A stretch of 57,277 nt of DNA from Bacillota bacterium (GCA_021795575.1 JAJYPH010000004.1:1-57277); one strand, 5' to 3'. Counted from the stretch's first letter, positions 1 to 8,920 are shown. Notes: generated from the letters alone by a model not told the origin. A program made the numbers and translations.

Positions 1-872
1 GCGGGCGCGACGGAGCGCGTGGGTCGCCAGTTCACGAGCACCACGCCCCCCACGGCCACCACGCCTCCCGCGAGCGCCGTCCAGGCCGGCACCTCTCCCA
101 GCCACAGCCACCCAATGGCGGTGGCGAGAAACGGGTTCAGGTAGAGCCAGGTAGCCACCTGCCCAGCGGGCGACCGCTGGAGCGCGTGCGCCCATAGCAC
201 ATAGGCCACCGCCGCCGGGAGCACGCCGAGATACGCCACGGACCACAGCGCGGCGGGCGGCGCATGCGCCATGTTGACCGCCAGTCCCGGCGCAAACACC
301 AAGAACGGCAGCGTCCCGGCCCACGTCACCCAGGCCGTCACCGCCAGGGGCGGATACTGGCCCAAGAGGGGCTTCTGCGCGACAAAGAAGACGGCGGTGG
401 CCACGGCCGACACCACGATGAGCAGCGCGCTCCGGTGAAACTCGGCCGACCCCGAGCCGAAGCTGATGAGCGCCACACCCGCCAGGCTCACGCCGAGACC
501 CACGACCGTCCGACGCGCGAGGCGTTCGGACAGCCACAGGGCCGCCAGCAGCGCCGTGAACACCGGCGCGGCGGCCACGATGAAGCTGGCGGTGCCGGCG
601 GGCACCACCTGTTCACCGAACGTGAGGCAGCCCTGGTAGAGGGAAATACCCACGACGCCAATCATGGCCAGGCGACCCCAGAGGCGCACGGGGGGCCAGG
701 GCAGCCGGACCGCCCGGGTCCAGCCCAGCAACACCAGAGACGCGATGCCAAACCGCAGCAGGAGAACGTGCCCGGGCGTGAGCCCGATGAGGGCACTGCG
801 AATGCCGGCAAACGCTGATGACCAAAACAGCAGCGTGGCGCCGACATAGGCCAGCGTGGTGCGGTCCGGCAT
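1..872 (-). CDS. EamA/DMT-family permease, C-terminus beyond window edge
   Basis: The minus strand is open from an ATG at 872 to the window edge, giving about 290 residues. The translation is almost wholly hydrophobic and reads as two EamA repeats of roughly five membrane helices each. A YLNPF motif near the visible end, followed by a WLWLGE segment, is typical of the second repeat of the DMT superfamily. These are inner-membrane metabolite or drug exporters of about 300 residues, so only a few C-terminal residues should be missing. The substrate cannot be read from the sequence. It is divergent from the oligopeptidase gene, with about 150 bases between the starts. Confidence 0.85.
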   Translation of the reverse strand, partial: MPDRTTLAYVGATLLFWSSAFAGIRSALIGLTPGHVLLLRFGIASLVLLGWTRAVRLPWPPVRLWGRLAMIGVVGISLYQGCLTFGEQVVPAGTASFIVAAAPVFTALLAALWLSERLARRTVVGLGVSLAGVALISFGSGSAEFHRSALLIVVSAVATAVFFVAQKPLLGQYPPLAVTAWVTWAGTLPFLVFAPGLAVNMAHAPPAALWSVAYLGVLPAAVAYVLWAHALQRSPAGQVATWLYLNPFLATAIGWLWLGEVPAWTALAGGVVAVGGVVLVNWRPTRSVAP

Positions 873-1028
873 GCTCTCCTGCTTCCCACCAACTTCCCCC
901 CAACCGCACGCCGACGGCCAACCGATTTGCACCAGCGGGCAGGAACCTGCCCGCCCGGCGCGAACGCTATGCGAGGAGTCGTTCCAATTGTGCGGCCGCA
1001 TCCACGCGGCTCAAGGGAGTGTAGCATC

Positions 1029-3104
1029 TTGCCCAACATATCCGCGCCGCCCCAGGCACCGCGCATCCCACACGCGCACGTCCTGCATGGTGTAACGCGC
1101 CCCGACGACTACTATTGGCTCCGCGAGCGGGACAATCCCGCGGTGCTCCAATATCTCACCGAGGAGAACGCCTACTATGACGCCGTGATGGCGCCCCTCC
1201 ACCCGATGGCCCAGCGCCTGTACGAGGAGCAGTTGGCCCGCATTCAGCAAACCGACGTGGAGGTGCCGGTGCAGGACGGCCCCTACTTTTACTATCGGCG
1301 CACCGAAGAAGGCGCGGCGTACCCCATCTTTGCCCGCAAGCGGGCCCGGTCCCGCGACGAGCTGGACGCCGCGCCTGAGGAGGTGCTGCTGGACCAAAAC
1401 GCGCTGGCGGCGGGGAAAGCCTTTTACAGCCTGACGGTCCAGCGCGTCAGTCCCGACCACACGCTCCTAGCCTACCTGGACAACCAGACGGGCACGGACC
1501 GCTACACCCTGCACATCAAGAACCTCGCGACCGGCGAGATGCTCGCCGACACCCGCGACGACGTGACGCTCTTCGGGAGCCTCGAGTGGGACCCCCAGGG
1601 GGATGCCCTGTACTGCATCACGGTCGACCCCACCACGCAGCGGGCCCACCGACTGGTGCGCCACCGACTGAGCACGGACGCGTCGGCCGATGCGGTCGTT
1701 TACGACGAGACGGACGCCACGTACACGCTGCACGTGGGGCGCTCCCAGAGTGGCCGGTTCCTGTTCGCCACCTCCCACAGCACCACCACTCACGAGGTGC
1801 GCTACCTGGACACCGCCACGGCAGGGCGCACGTGGCACGTGTTCCAGCCGCGGCGGCGCGGAGTGCGGTACACCCTGGAGCATTGGGGTGACGCGCTCTT
1901 GGTGCTCACCGACGACCACGCGCTGGACATGAAGCTCTTGGCCGCGCCCCTAGCCCAGTTGGACGACCCCTCGGCGTGGACGGAGCTCATCCGCCATCAG
2001 CCGGGCCGCCCTCTGGACGACGTGCTGCCGTTGGGGGACGCCGTGCTGGTGTCGGGGCGCGAAGACGGCCTCACCCAACTGTGGGTGCTGTATCACGACG
2101 GCCTACGGCGTGTCACCTGGCCCGAGGATCTTTACACGGTCTCGCCGGGTGACAACCGCGCGTATCCCACCCCCGTGGCGCTGGTGCGCTATGAATCGCT
2201 CGTCACCCCGCCGTCCGTGTATGAGCTCACGCTGGCGGACCTCACGCGCACCCTCCTGAAGCAGGAGCCCGTCCTGGGTGGCTACCAAGCCGACGACTAC
2301 GTGCAGGAGAGGGTGGCCGTGACGGCTCAGGACGGAGTGACCCAGGTGCCCGTAAGCCTGGTGTATCGGCGCGGGGCGCGCGACCAGGGGCCCGCCCCCG
2401 TGATCCTGGACGGCTACGGGTCGTACGGGGCCCCGTCGGATCCGCACTTCACCAGCACGCGACTGCCCCTCCTGGACCGAGGCGTCATCCTGGCCATCGC
2501 CCACGTGCGCGGGGGTGGTGAGATGGGCCGTGCCTGGTACGAGGATGGCAAGCTCATGCACAAGCGCAACACCTTCACGGACTTCGTCGACGCCGCCCGC
2601 GCGCTGGTGGAGCGAGGCTACACCACCCCCGAGCGCTTGGCGGCCCGCGGCCGCAGCGCCGGGGGTCTTCTGATGGGCGCGGTCGCCAACCTGGCGCCGC
2701 AGCTGTTTCAGGTCATCGTGGCGGGCGTGCCCTTCGTGGACGTGCTGACCACCATGCTGGACGACACGATTCCGCTGACCAGCCTGGAGTGGGATGAATG
2801 GGGCGACCCCCACGACGCCGACGCGTTTGCCTACATGGCTACCTACAGCCCGTACGACAACGTGGCCGCACAGGACTATTCCCACCTGTACGTGCACACC
2901 GGCTTGAACGATCCACGCGTGGGATACTTCGAACCGGCCAAGTGGGTCGCGCGGCTGCGCGCCACCAAGACCGACCAGCACGTCCTGGTGCTGAAGACCG
3001 AGATGGGGGCAGGCCACGGCGGGCCGTCCGGCCGGTACAACCGCTTGCGCGACCGCGCCCAGGAAGACGCGTTTGTGCTGCATCACCTGGGCATCGACGC
3101 CTAA
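1029..3104 (+). CDS. ptrB: Oligopeptidase B (S9A prolyl oligopeptidase family)
   Basis: A cytoplasmic serine peptidase that cleaves short peptides, in this family usually after Arg or Lys. I chose the TTG at 1029: AAGGGAG lies 10 nt upstream, and the resulting 691 residues match the normal family length. An upstream ATG at 927 would add 34 low-complexity residues. Roughly residues 1-400 form the beta-propeller cap and the rest the alpha/beta-hydrolase domain. The catalytic triad is visible: Ser543 in GRSAGG, Asp628 in LNDPR and His663 in GAGHGG. Each sits 11 residues later than in the E. coli enzyme. The gene is followed by a strong hairpin, so it is probably monocistronic. Confidence 0.93.
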   Translation: MPNISAPPQAPRIPHAHVLHGVTRPDDYYWLRERDNPAVLQYLTEENAYYDAVMAPLHPMAQRLYEEQLARIQQTDVEVPVQDGPYFYYRRTEEGAAYPIFARKRARSRDELDAAPEEVLLDQNALAAGKAFYSLTVQRVSPDHTLLAYLDNQTGTDRYTLHIKNLATGEMLADTRDDVTLFGSLEWDPQGDALYCITVDPTTQRAHRLVRHRLSTDASADAVVYDETDATYTLHVGRSQSGRFLFATSHSTTTHEVRYLDTATAGRTWHVFQPRRRGVRYTLEHWGDALLVLTDDHALDMKLLAAPLAQLDDPSAWTELIRHQPGRPLDDVLPLGDAVLVSGREDGLTQLWVLYHDGLRRVTWPEDLYTVSPGDNRAYPTPVALVRYESLVTPPSVYELTLADLTRTLLKQEPVLGGYQADDYVQERVAVTAQDGVTQVPVSLVYRRGARDQGPAPVILDGYGSYGAPSDPHFTSTRLPLLDRGVILAIAHVRGGGEMGRAWYEDGKLMHKRNTFTDFVDAARALVERGYTTPERLAARGRSAGGLLMGAVANLAPQLFQVIVAGVPFVDVLTTMLDDTIPLTSLEWDEWGDPHDADAFAYMATYSPYDNVAAQDYSHLYVHTGLNDPRVGYFEPAKWVARLRATKTDQHVLVLKTEMGAGHGGPSGRYNRLRDRAQEDAFVLHHLGIDA

Positions 3105-3122
3105 CGCGTCGTGGCTACGTGA

Positions 3123-3149
3123 GGAGGCGCACCCTCGGGGTGCGCCTCC
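3123..3149 (+). terminator. Hairpin terminator after ptrB
   Basis: A perfect 12-bp stem (3123-3134 with 3138-3149) and a TCG loop lies 19 bases after the ptrB stop, followed by GCTTTCT. It sits between convergent genes and may end transcription from both sides, although the T tract is weak. Confidence 0.75.
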
Positions 3150-3196
3150 GCTTTCTGACTCCTATGCTTGGGGTCCTAGCCTTCAACCGTCGGATG

Positions 3197-3604
3197 TTAC
3201 GCGGGCCACGAGGGGTCCCCGTCCAGGCGAATGCCGTCCTGACCGGTGAGCGTCCCCACGTTGGCCTGCACCACGATGAACAACAGGTCGCTCGAGGAGT
3301 TGTTGCGCCAGGCCCGCTGCCCTTCGGGCGCCACCCGAATCATGGTGCCGGGCTTAACCGGCAGCACATCGCCATCGACCTGGAACTCACCCGTTCCCCA
3401 CAGGAACAGGTACAGCTCCTCGTGCTGGCGGTGGGCGTGCAGGTAGGGCGACGCCTGACCTGGCGTCGCCCGGTTCAAGGACACCTGCATCCCCGTGAAC
3501 CCCAGTGTCTGGGCAATAAACTCTTTCTTCTCCAACTCGCCGAAGTTGCCTGCTTCGGCCACCGTATAGTGGGTGCCGTTCTTGGTCGCTGTCACCTCTG
3601 CCAT
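3197..3604 (-). CDS. Cupin-domain protein
   Basis: 135 residues with a single conserved-barrel cupin fold. Metal ligands are visible as His56, His58, His61 and Glu62/Glu63 in the segment HAHRQHEE, followed by the G(X)5PxG-like turn VKPGTM. A GGAGG seven bases before the ATG supports the start. Small single-domain cupins of this type bind a metal and act as isomerases, dioxygenases or sugar-binding proteins; the sequence does not say which. The gene lies 42 bases downstream of the thioredoxin gene on the same strand, so co-transcription is likely. Confidence 0.8.
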   Translation of the reverse strand: MAEVTATKNGTHYTVAEAGNFGELEKKEFIAQTLGFTGMQVSLNRATPGQASPYLHAHRQHEELYLFLWGTGEFQVDGDVLPVKPGTMIRVAPEGQRAWRNNSSSDLLFIVVQANVGTLTGQDGIRLDGDPSWPA

Positions 3605-3646
3605 CCCGATCCCTCCGTTCTCGTCTCGCCGCTCGGCGCGAGCCCG

Positions 3647-3961
3647 CTACAACCCCAGGCGGCGCACCAGTTCCGGCTTGCTCACGGCCCCGACCACCCG
3701 GTGGGTCTCGCGACCCCCGTCAAAGCGAATCACCGAGGGGATGCTCATGACGCCGTAGCGGCTGGCCAAGTCCGGGTGCTCGTCGACGTTCACCTTGCCC
3801 ACGGTGATGGCCCCCCCCTGGTCGGCGGCCACCTCTTCCACCAGCGGCGACAGCACCCGGCAGGGTCCACACCAGGGTGCCCAGAAGTCCACGACCACTG
3901 GGCGACCCGCGGCCAGCACTTCGTCAAACGTGGCCTGCCCCATCTCCACCACATGACTCAT
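3647..3961 (-). CDS. trxA: Thioredoxin
   Basis: A 104-residue thioredoxin, a general dithiol reductant of the cytoplasm. The active site WCGPC places the redox Cys at 31 and 34, and the cis-proline is Pro75 in SIPS. The start at 3961 is preferred over an ATG 42 bases upstream because AAGGGGA precedes it at a normal distance and the protein then has family length. Unlike three other redox proteins in this window, both active-site positions are ordinary Cys codons (TGC/TGT). It lies directly upstream of the cupin gene on the same strand. Confidence 0.93.
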   Translation of the reverse strand: MSHVVEMGQATFDEVLAAGRPVVVDFWAPWCGPCRVLSPLVEEVAADQGGAITVGKVNVDEHPDLASRYGVMSIPSVIRFDGGRETHRVVGAVSKPELVRRLGL

Positions 3962-4021
3962 CGGACCATCCCCTTCCACCCCGCATTGGGGCGTGTTCAT
4001 CATAGTTCAGGCGCTGCGCCG

Positions 4022-4969
4022 TCAGCCGATGCGGCGCGGCCGCGGCCGCGGCCGCGCGCGGGCAGCCGCCACCTCGTCGTCCGCCGCCTGTTCGATGAAG
4101 CGGCAGAACAGGGCGGCCAAGGGGTCACGCATCAGCACGGTGGGGTCGTAGACCAGATATACCTGGCGCCTCAGCACAATCCCCCGTATGTGAAACGACC
4201 GAATCTCGGGCGTGGCGCGGTGTGCGAGGGCGGCCGCCGACACGAAGCTGGCCCCCACACCCGCCCCCACGGCCGCCAGGACCGCCTCCACCGAGTCGGC
4301 CTCCATCACCACGTTGAGGTGGGGAGACCGGCCCGCCTCGACGAGCGCGTGCTCCACCGTCTCCCAGGTGCCGCTGCCGCGCTCTCGCCGCACAAACCGC
4401 ATGGCGGACAGCGCATCCGGGCTCACCGGATCGGTGAGGCTGGCCCACTCCCCCGCAGCGGGCGTCACCAGCACGAGCGTGTCGCGCTCCACCGGGAGGC
4501 TCTCCAGGCAACAGTCCTGCGGCGGGCACCCCATAAAGCCCGCCGCCACGCGATGCTGAACCGCCGCCGCCTCCACCGCCCGCGAATCCATGGTCATGAG
4601 GCGCGGACGCACCCCGCGGTACTTCTCCACAAAGCGCCCCATCCAGCGGGTCACCGCCGCGCCGCCCGCGTACAAGGCCGTGACCCCCAGCCGCAGCTCC
4701 CCCGTGATGGTGTCGGGGCGGCCCAGCTGCTCCTGCAGGCCGACCCACTGGCCCACGACCGACTCCGCAAACGCCAGAAAGTGCCGACCGTCGGGCGTCG
4801 GCGTCAGCGGCGCGCCGGCCCGGTCAATCAGGCGCGTCCCCACCTCCTGCTCCAGCCGCTGCAAGTGCCGGCTCACCGACGGCTGGGTCATGCCATACGC
4901 GTCCGCCGCACGCGTCATGCTGCCACATTCGACGATCGACTTGAACAGGGCCAAGTCCTGAAGCTCCAC
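4022..4969 (-). CDS. LysR-family transcriptional regulator
   Basis: 315 residues starting at a GTG at 4969, six bases after AAGGAGG. Residues 1-60 form the winged helix-turn-helix (MTRAADAYGMTQPSVSRHL region). The rest is a periplasmic-binding-protein-like effector domain of two lobes. The C-terminus ends in an Arg/Pro-rich tail. It is divergent from the permease gene at 5160 with about 190 bases between them, the classic arrangement in which a LysR protein controls the neighbouring gene and itself. The effector is unknown. By resemblance it is of the CysB/Cbl-like or selenium-metabolism LysR subgroup, but that is a weak guess. Confidence 0.88.
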   Translation of the reverse strand: MELQDLALFKSIVECGSMTRAADAYGMTQPSVSRHLQRLEQEVGTRLIDRAGAPLTPTPDGRHFLAFAESVVGQWVGLQEQLGRPDTITGELRLGVTALYAGGAAVTRWMGRFVEKYRGVRPRLMTMDSRAVEAAAVQHRVAAGFMGCPPQDCCLESLPVERDTLVLVTPAAGEWASLTDPVSPDALSAMRFVRRERGSGTWETVEHALVEAGRSPHLNVVMEADSVEAVLAAVGAGVGASFVSAAALAHRATPEIRSFHIRGIVLRRQVYLVYDPTVLMRDPLAALFCRFIEQAADDEVAAARARPRPRPRRIG

Positions 4970-5159
4970 GCGCCACCTCCTTGACACGACACGCACGCGC
5001 CCACCCTAGGCTGACCGGATCATAGCAATCGGGGACCCATAGGACAAGTAGCATGCAGGCGTAAAGCGTAGTGATGCAACCATCGTATGAAACCGAGGCG
5101 GCGAGATGCACCGCCGATAAGATGACGGGACTGACCACGAGCCGGTAGGGGGGGCGCCA

Positions 5160-6224
5160 TTGAATTCGCTGGAAACGCCGGTCCACCGTGACCGGTCCGC
5201 CGGAGTGTGGCCGGTGCTGATCTTTATCGTCCTGGCGCTGGCGGGGGTCTTCGTCGCCAAGTGGAGTCCGTACTTCGTCAAGGCGTTCTCGGTCGCCTCC
5301 TCCCACACGCTCGGCGCGTCGATTGTGACGGGCACGCATCGCGCCGCGCCCGCCGTGGGCTTGGGGGCCGCAGTGTCCTATGCCGTAGCCTATGTGAAGG
5401 ACATTTGGATCGCCTTCATCGTCGGCATGATCATTGCGGCCGGCATCGAGTCGCTCCTGCCGGACGGCTGGCTGGTGAAGCTGTTGGGGCGGGCCAGCTG
5501 GGGCACGGCCGGCGTCGCCGCCGCGGCGGCGGTGCCGTCCATGATGTGCACGTGCTGTTCCGCGCCCATCGCGGTGAGCCTGAAGCGGCAAAACGTGTCG
5601 ACCGGGGCGGTGTTTGCGTACTGGGTGGGCAACCCCGTGCTGAATCCGGCCACCATCGTGTTTATGGGCTTCGTGCTGGGATGGAATTGGGCGCTCTTGC
5701 GCATTGGAATGGGCCTCCTGCTGGTGGCGGGCGCCGCCTACATCGGCAACCGCTGGGCCACACGGGCCGAAGCGGCCGCCGTGGCCCAGCAGGTCGACGT
5801 GCCCACCCCGACCTCAACGGGGTCGCGCCCGGCGCGCTTCTTCAAAGCGCTGGGCCGGCTCGCCCGGACCCTGGTGCCTGAGTACCTGATTATCGTCGGG
5901 GTGCTCGGCGCGGTGCGCGCCTTCCTGTTTCCGGCGATGGGCCCCGCCCTCGGCGAAAGCGTCCTCCTGTTTTTTGGCCTGGCCATCGCGGGCACGCTGT
6001 TTGTCATCCCCACGGCCGGGGAGATTCCCATTGTCTCGTCCCTCATGAGCTACGGCTTGTCCAGCATGGCGGGCGGCGCCCTCATGATGACGCTGCCGGC
6101 TATCAGCTTGCCATCCATGGCCATGGTGAGTCAGGCCATCTCGAAGGCGGACCTGGTGCGGCTGGCGGCCCTGGTGCTGGGGGCCGGCCTGCTCACCGGC
6201 GTGGCGGCGCACTTCATCGTGTGA
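5160..6224 (+). CDS. Permease of the DUF318/ArsP-like family
   Basis: 354 residues with about eight to ten membrane helices. The start is a TTG at 5160 preceded by a G-rich ribosome binding site. A cysteine cluster, Cys130, Cys132 and Cys133 in MCTCCSAP, and the segment GNPVLNPAT are hallmarks of the permease family that includes ArsP and YraQ. Members export organoarsenicals or act in metal and thiol homeostasis. The divergent LysR gene probably regulates it. No arsenic-resistance genes lie alongside, so the substrate is open. Confidence 0.85.
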   Translation: MNSLETPVHRDRSAGVWPVLIFIVLALAGVFVAKWSPYFVKAFSVASSHTLGASIVTGTHRAAPAVGLGAAVSYAVAYVKDIWIAFIVGMIIAAGIESLLPDGWLVKLLGRASWGTAGVAAAAAVPSMMCTCCSAPIAVSLKRQNVSTGAVFAYWVGNPVLNPATIVFMGFVLGWNWALLRIGMGLLLVAGAAYIGNRWATRAEAAAVAQQVDVPTPTSTGSRPARFFKALGRLARTLVPEYLIIVGVLGAVRAFLFPAMGPALGESVLLFFGLAIAGTLFVIPTAGEIPIVSSLMSYGLSSMAGGALMMTLPAISLPSMAMVSQAISKADLVRLAALVLGAGLLTGVAAHFIV

Positions 6225-6261
6225 CCGCGCGACGTGGCTGGATGAGCCCCCGTCACCCGCG

Positions 6262-6672
6262 TCAGCCGAGGATTTCCACCCCGGCTGACGCGGCGGCCGC
6301 TGCCAGCCGCCGGTCCGCCGTGGCCAGCGGACAACCCCGGCGGCGCGCCAGCTCCACATAGGCGGCGTCATAGACGGAGAGCGCTCGGACGACGGCGATG
6401 TCCACGGTCGAGCCCATGAGATGCACGGGCACCGGCCTCTCCACCTCGATGTCCAGGTGTTTGAGCAGAGACAGCGCCACGGTCAGCTGTTCGCCGGAGA
6501 GACGGCTGCGCCGTTGAGCCACCACGAGGGCATTGGTCACCTCCAGTGGCCAAATGGGTGGGACCAGGGCCTGCTCCTCCGTCAAGCGGGCCAGCACGCG
6601 GGCGGCATAGGGGTTGGATTCATCCGCCAAGCACCACGACAAGGTCACCGAGGCATCCAGCACGAAGGCCAT
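6262..6672 (-). CDS. PIN-domain toxin (VapC-like)
   Basis: 136 residues, one PIN domain, a Mg2+-dependent RNase fold. The acidic residues are in place: Asp6 in FVLDAS, Glu44 in WPLEV, Asp102 in YDAAY and Asp120 in TADRR. The start overlaps the antitoxin stop by one base (ATGA), the usual coupling of a type II toxin-antitoxin operon. It is probably active, since all four acidic positions are kept and length is normal. Target RNA is not predictable. Confidence 0.9.
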   Translation of the reverse strand: MAFVLDASVTLSWCLADESNPYAARVLARLTEEQALVPPIWPLEVTNALVVAQRRSRLSGEQLTVALSLLKHLDIEVERPVPVHLMGSTVDIAVVRALSVYDAAYVELARRRGCPLATADRRLAAAAASAGVEILG

Positions 6673-6911
6673 CAGAAGCGCCGACCCTCCTCGATGAGCT
6701 GACGCAGTCCCCCCTCGATGGGGCGCGTACTGCGCCGCAGCTTCTCGAACTCCTTCGCGACGGCCTCGACGGACAGGTGCTCGGAGCGCAGGGGCACCAA
6801 CTTCGCCACGGCCTTCCCCCGTCGGGTGACCACGATGGTCTCGCCCCGTTCGGCTTGGGTAAGCAAATCCGCCAGATGAACCTTCGCCTGGTACGCGCCC
6901 ACCACTTTCAT
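6672..6911 (-). CDS. Phd/YefM-type antitoxin
   Basis: 79 residues from an ATG at 6911, eight bases after GGAGG; a GTG nine bases upstream would put the ribosome site too close. The N-terminal half (AYQAKVHLADLLTQAERGE and VTRRGKAVAKLVP) is the DNA-binding Phd/YefM fold. The C-terminal tail should wrap the PIN toxin. It is first in the operon and probably represses its own promoter, where a perfect 12-bp palindrome lies 25 bases upstream of the start. Confidence 0.9.
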   Translation of the reverse strand: MKVVGAYQAKVHLADLLTQAERGETIVVTRRGKAVAKLVPLRSEHLSVEAVAKEFEKLRRSTRPIEGGLRQLIEEGRRF

Positions 6912-6935
6912 CCTCGCCACCTCCGACTGGTCGTG

Positions 6936-6947
6936 TAGACTAGTCTA
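6936..6947 (-). promoter_or_regulatory. Candidate antitoxin operator palindrome
   Basis: TAGACTAGTCTA is a perfect palindrome just upstream of the Phd-type antitoxin gene. Phd/YefM proteins bind such inverted repeats as dimers in autoregulation. That this one is the operator is inferred from position. Confidence 0.5.
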
Positions 6948-6981
6948 ACGGACTGACGTCACGGCGTCAACATCGCTGGCC

Positions 6982-7974
6982 TCACGCCTTCGTCGGCTTA
7001 GGGCGTGGCGCCTCCAATGTCGTCGCGGGAATGAGGCCCATCCGCCCCGCGTGAAAGTCGTCGACGGCTTGCACGATCTCTTCGCGCGTGTTCATCACAA
7101 ATGGGCCCCAGTGGGCGATGGGCTCCCAAATGGGCTCGCCCCCCAGCAACAGCACCTCCAGGTTTGGGCTCCGCTCGCTCTGGTGCGAGCCGGCCGTCAC
7201 CGTGACGGCGTCCCCAGGCCCAAACACCGCCAGGTGGCCCTCGGCGAGCGGGGCGCCTTCGCGGCCGGCGGTGCCATGACCCAACAGCGCGTAGGCCATC
7301 GCGCTGAATGCCGGGTTCCATGGCAGGTGCAGCTGAGCGCCCGGCGCTACGCTGGCGTGCGCCAGCACAATCGGGGTCCACGTGGATCCCGGCCCCTCAT
7401 GCCCCCCGAGGCTCCCGGCGATGAGGCGAATCAGACTCGACCCATCGTGCGACGTCAAGAGCTGGAGCCGGCCGCCCCGGATGTCCTGGTAGCGCGGCGG
7501 CGTCCATTTGAGGCGCTTGGGCAGGTTCACCCACAGCTGAATGCCGTGAAAATAACCACCGGCCATCACCAGTTCTTCGGTGGGCATCTCATCGTGCAGG
7601 ATGCCGCTGCCCGCCGTCATCCACTGGGTACCCCCATCCTGGATCAGGCCGCCGCCCCCGTTGGTGTCCTGGTGGCGCATGATGCCGTCCATAAGATAGG
7701 TCACCGTCTCGAAACCCCGATGCGGGTGCCACGGCGCCCCCTGGGCCTCCTTGGGCCCGTAGTCCACGGGGCCCATTTGGTCCAGCAGCAGGAACGGATC
7801 CACGGCGCGCAGGGCGAGGCGCGGTCCGGGAAACGGGCGGCGCACAGGGAACCCGGCCCCCTCCGTCAGGCGCTGGGCCTCGGCCACCTGCTGCACGGGC
7901 CGTTCCACCATGTCCAACGCCGGCTTCGCCACCCGCGGCAGGACCAACCAGTTCTCCACCGTCACCGCTGCCAT
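6982..7974 (-). CDS. Pirin-family protein
   Basis: 330 residues forming a double cupin. The N-terminal barrel holds the pirin metal site (HPHRGFE with a later HDE segment), where Fe binds in homologues; the C-terminal barrel follows from about residue 200. Pirins act as quercetin 2,3-dioxygenases or redox-sensing cofactors; the in vivo role here is unknown. A GGAGG seven bases before the ATG supports the start. It sits between two toxin-antitoxin modules and is not obviously part of either. Confidence 0.9.
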   Translation of the reverse strand: MAAVTVENWLVLPRVAKPALDMVERPVQQVAEAQRLTEGAGFPVRRPFPGPRLALRAVDPFLLLDQMGPVDYGPKEAQGAPWHPHRGFETVTYLMDGIMRHQDTNGGGGLIQDGGTQWMTAGSGILHDEMPTEELVMAGGYFHGIQLWVNLPKRLKWTPPRYQDIRGGRLQLLTSHDGSSLIRLIAGSLGGHEGPGSTWTPIVLAHASVAPGAQLHLPWNPAFSAMAYALLGHGTAGREGAPLAEGHLAVFGPGDAVTVTAGSHQSERSPNLEVLLLGGEPIWEPIAHWGPFVMNTREEIVQAVDDFHAGRMGLIPATTLEAPRPKPTKA

Positions 7975-8180
7975 GCGATCCCTCCTGTGGTGCTCTCCCG
8001 GAGCAACACTTTAGTTTATATAGTGTAACGGGGCGCGGCCTACGAATCAAGGGGCCCGGCGTAGCGCCGTCACGGCGCTCCAGGCGGTACCTGACTTTCC
8101 TTCCCATGCGCCTGGTCCTTCACATCGCCTACGTAAGGCATGGACTCCGACGGCCGACACTGCCGAGTTTGACCGCGAAA

Positions 8181-8189
8181 TGATATACT
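8181..8189 (+). promoter_or_regulatory. Extended -10 promoter of the AbrB/PIN module
   Basis: TG-A-TATACT, an extended -10 element (TG at 8181-8182, hexamer 8184-8189), lies 34 bases before the antitoxin ATG. AGGAGGT at 8211-8217 is the ribosome binding site. No good -35 hexamer is present, as expected for extended -10 promoters. Confidence 0.55.
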
Positions 8190-8222
8190 GCCCCCGGATA
8201 TAGCTTTTGTAGGAGGTGTCCC

Positions 8223-8495
8223 ATGATTCATACGGCCAAGCTGACGGCCAAGTATCAGGTGACATTGCCTCGGGCAGTTCGGCAGCGCCTCAGGGCTCAG
8301 ATCGGCGATACGGTGCTTTACCGCGAAACGGACAGCGGCGAAGTGGTGCTGGAAGTGGTTCCCAGCACGACGGCTGACCAGTTGCTGGGAAGGCTCAGCA
8401 GCCCGCACTTTGTCTACGTGCCTCTCGCTGAGGCTCGGCGCCAAGCCCAGGATGAACGAGCCAACGGCCACCACACGCCGGGGTCCATCTCGTGA
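8223..8495 (+). CDS. AbrB/MazE-type antitoxin
   Basis: 90 residues. The first 45 form a SpoVT-AbrB swapped-hairpin DNA-binding domain (AKYQVTLPRAVRQRL). The tail should bind the downstream PIN toxin. The start has AGGAGGT six bases upstream. Its last codons overlap the next gene start (GTGA), so the two are translationally coupled. This is the second toxin-antitoxin pair within 2 kb and belongs to a different antitoxin family from the first. Confidence 0.88.
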   Translation: MIHTAKLTAKYQVTLPRAVRQRLRAQIGDTVLYRETDSGEVVLEVVPSTTADQLLGRLSSPHFVYVPLAEARRQAQDERANGHHTPGSIS

Positions 8496-8884
8496 CGCGA
8501 ACTCTGCTGGATACCAACGTCATCCTGCGGCTGTTGTTGAACGATCATCCCACGCTCTCCGGCCGGGCGCTGGACGTTTTCCGGCGCGCGGAGCGCGGAG
8601 AACAGCGGCTCGTGCTCGTGCCGCTCATCGTCGCCGAATGTTGCTACGTGTTAAAGGGGCCGGTCTACCGAATGGACCGGGCGGTTATTGCCGACATTCT
8701 CATCGAAGTCCTGTTGTTTGAAGGCGTTGAGTGCGAAGAACGCGGCATCGTCGTGGCAGCGTTGCAGGGTTTTGGCGAACGGGCGATCGATTTTGCCGAC
8801 TGCTATTTGCGGGCGTTGTCACAGGCGCGCAGCTGGGACATCATGTCGTTTGACGCCGATGTCAGCCCATCCGCTGGGACGTAA
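8492..8884 (+). CDS. PIN-domain toxin (VapC-like)
   Basis: 130 residues with a PIN domain; acidic positions Asp7 (LLDTN), Glu49 (VAEC), Asp103 (DFADC) and Asp121/Asp123 (FDADV) are visible. Start is a GTG overlapping the antitoxin stop. The last eight residues (VSPSAGT region) do not look like the usual FDRLPG-type ending. A neighbouring frame reads on as LGRKPSQRNP, so a small frameshift at the extreme C-terminus is possible. The catalytic residues are upstream of it. Confidence 0.87.
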   Translation: MTRTLLDTNVILRLLLNDHPTLSGRALDVFRRAERGEQRLVLVPLIVAECCYVLKGPVYRMDRAVIADILIEVLLFEGVECEERGIVVAALQGFGERAIDFADCYLRALSQARSWDIMSFDADVSPSAGT

Positions 8885-8920
8885 GCCGAGCCAGCGCAAC
8901 CCGTAGAACGCCCGTCCCGG

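Noticed and set aside
2103-3086. Long minus-strand frame (327 residues) inside ptrB
   Set aside because: Antisense to a complete oligopeptidase with its catalytic triad; composition is typical of GC-rich shadow frames.
2798-4984. Plus-strand frame of 728 residues across cupin, thioredoxin and LysR genes
   Set aside because: Three recognised genes lie on the opposite strand; the + translation is Arg/His/Pro-rich without domains.
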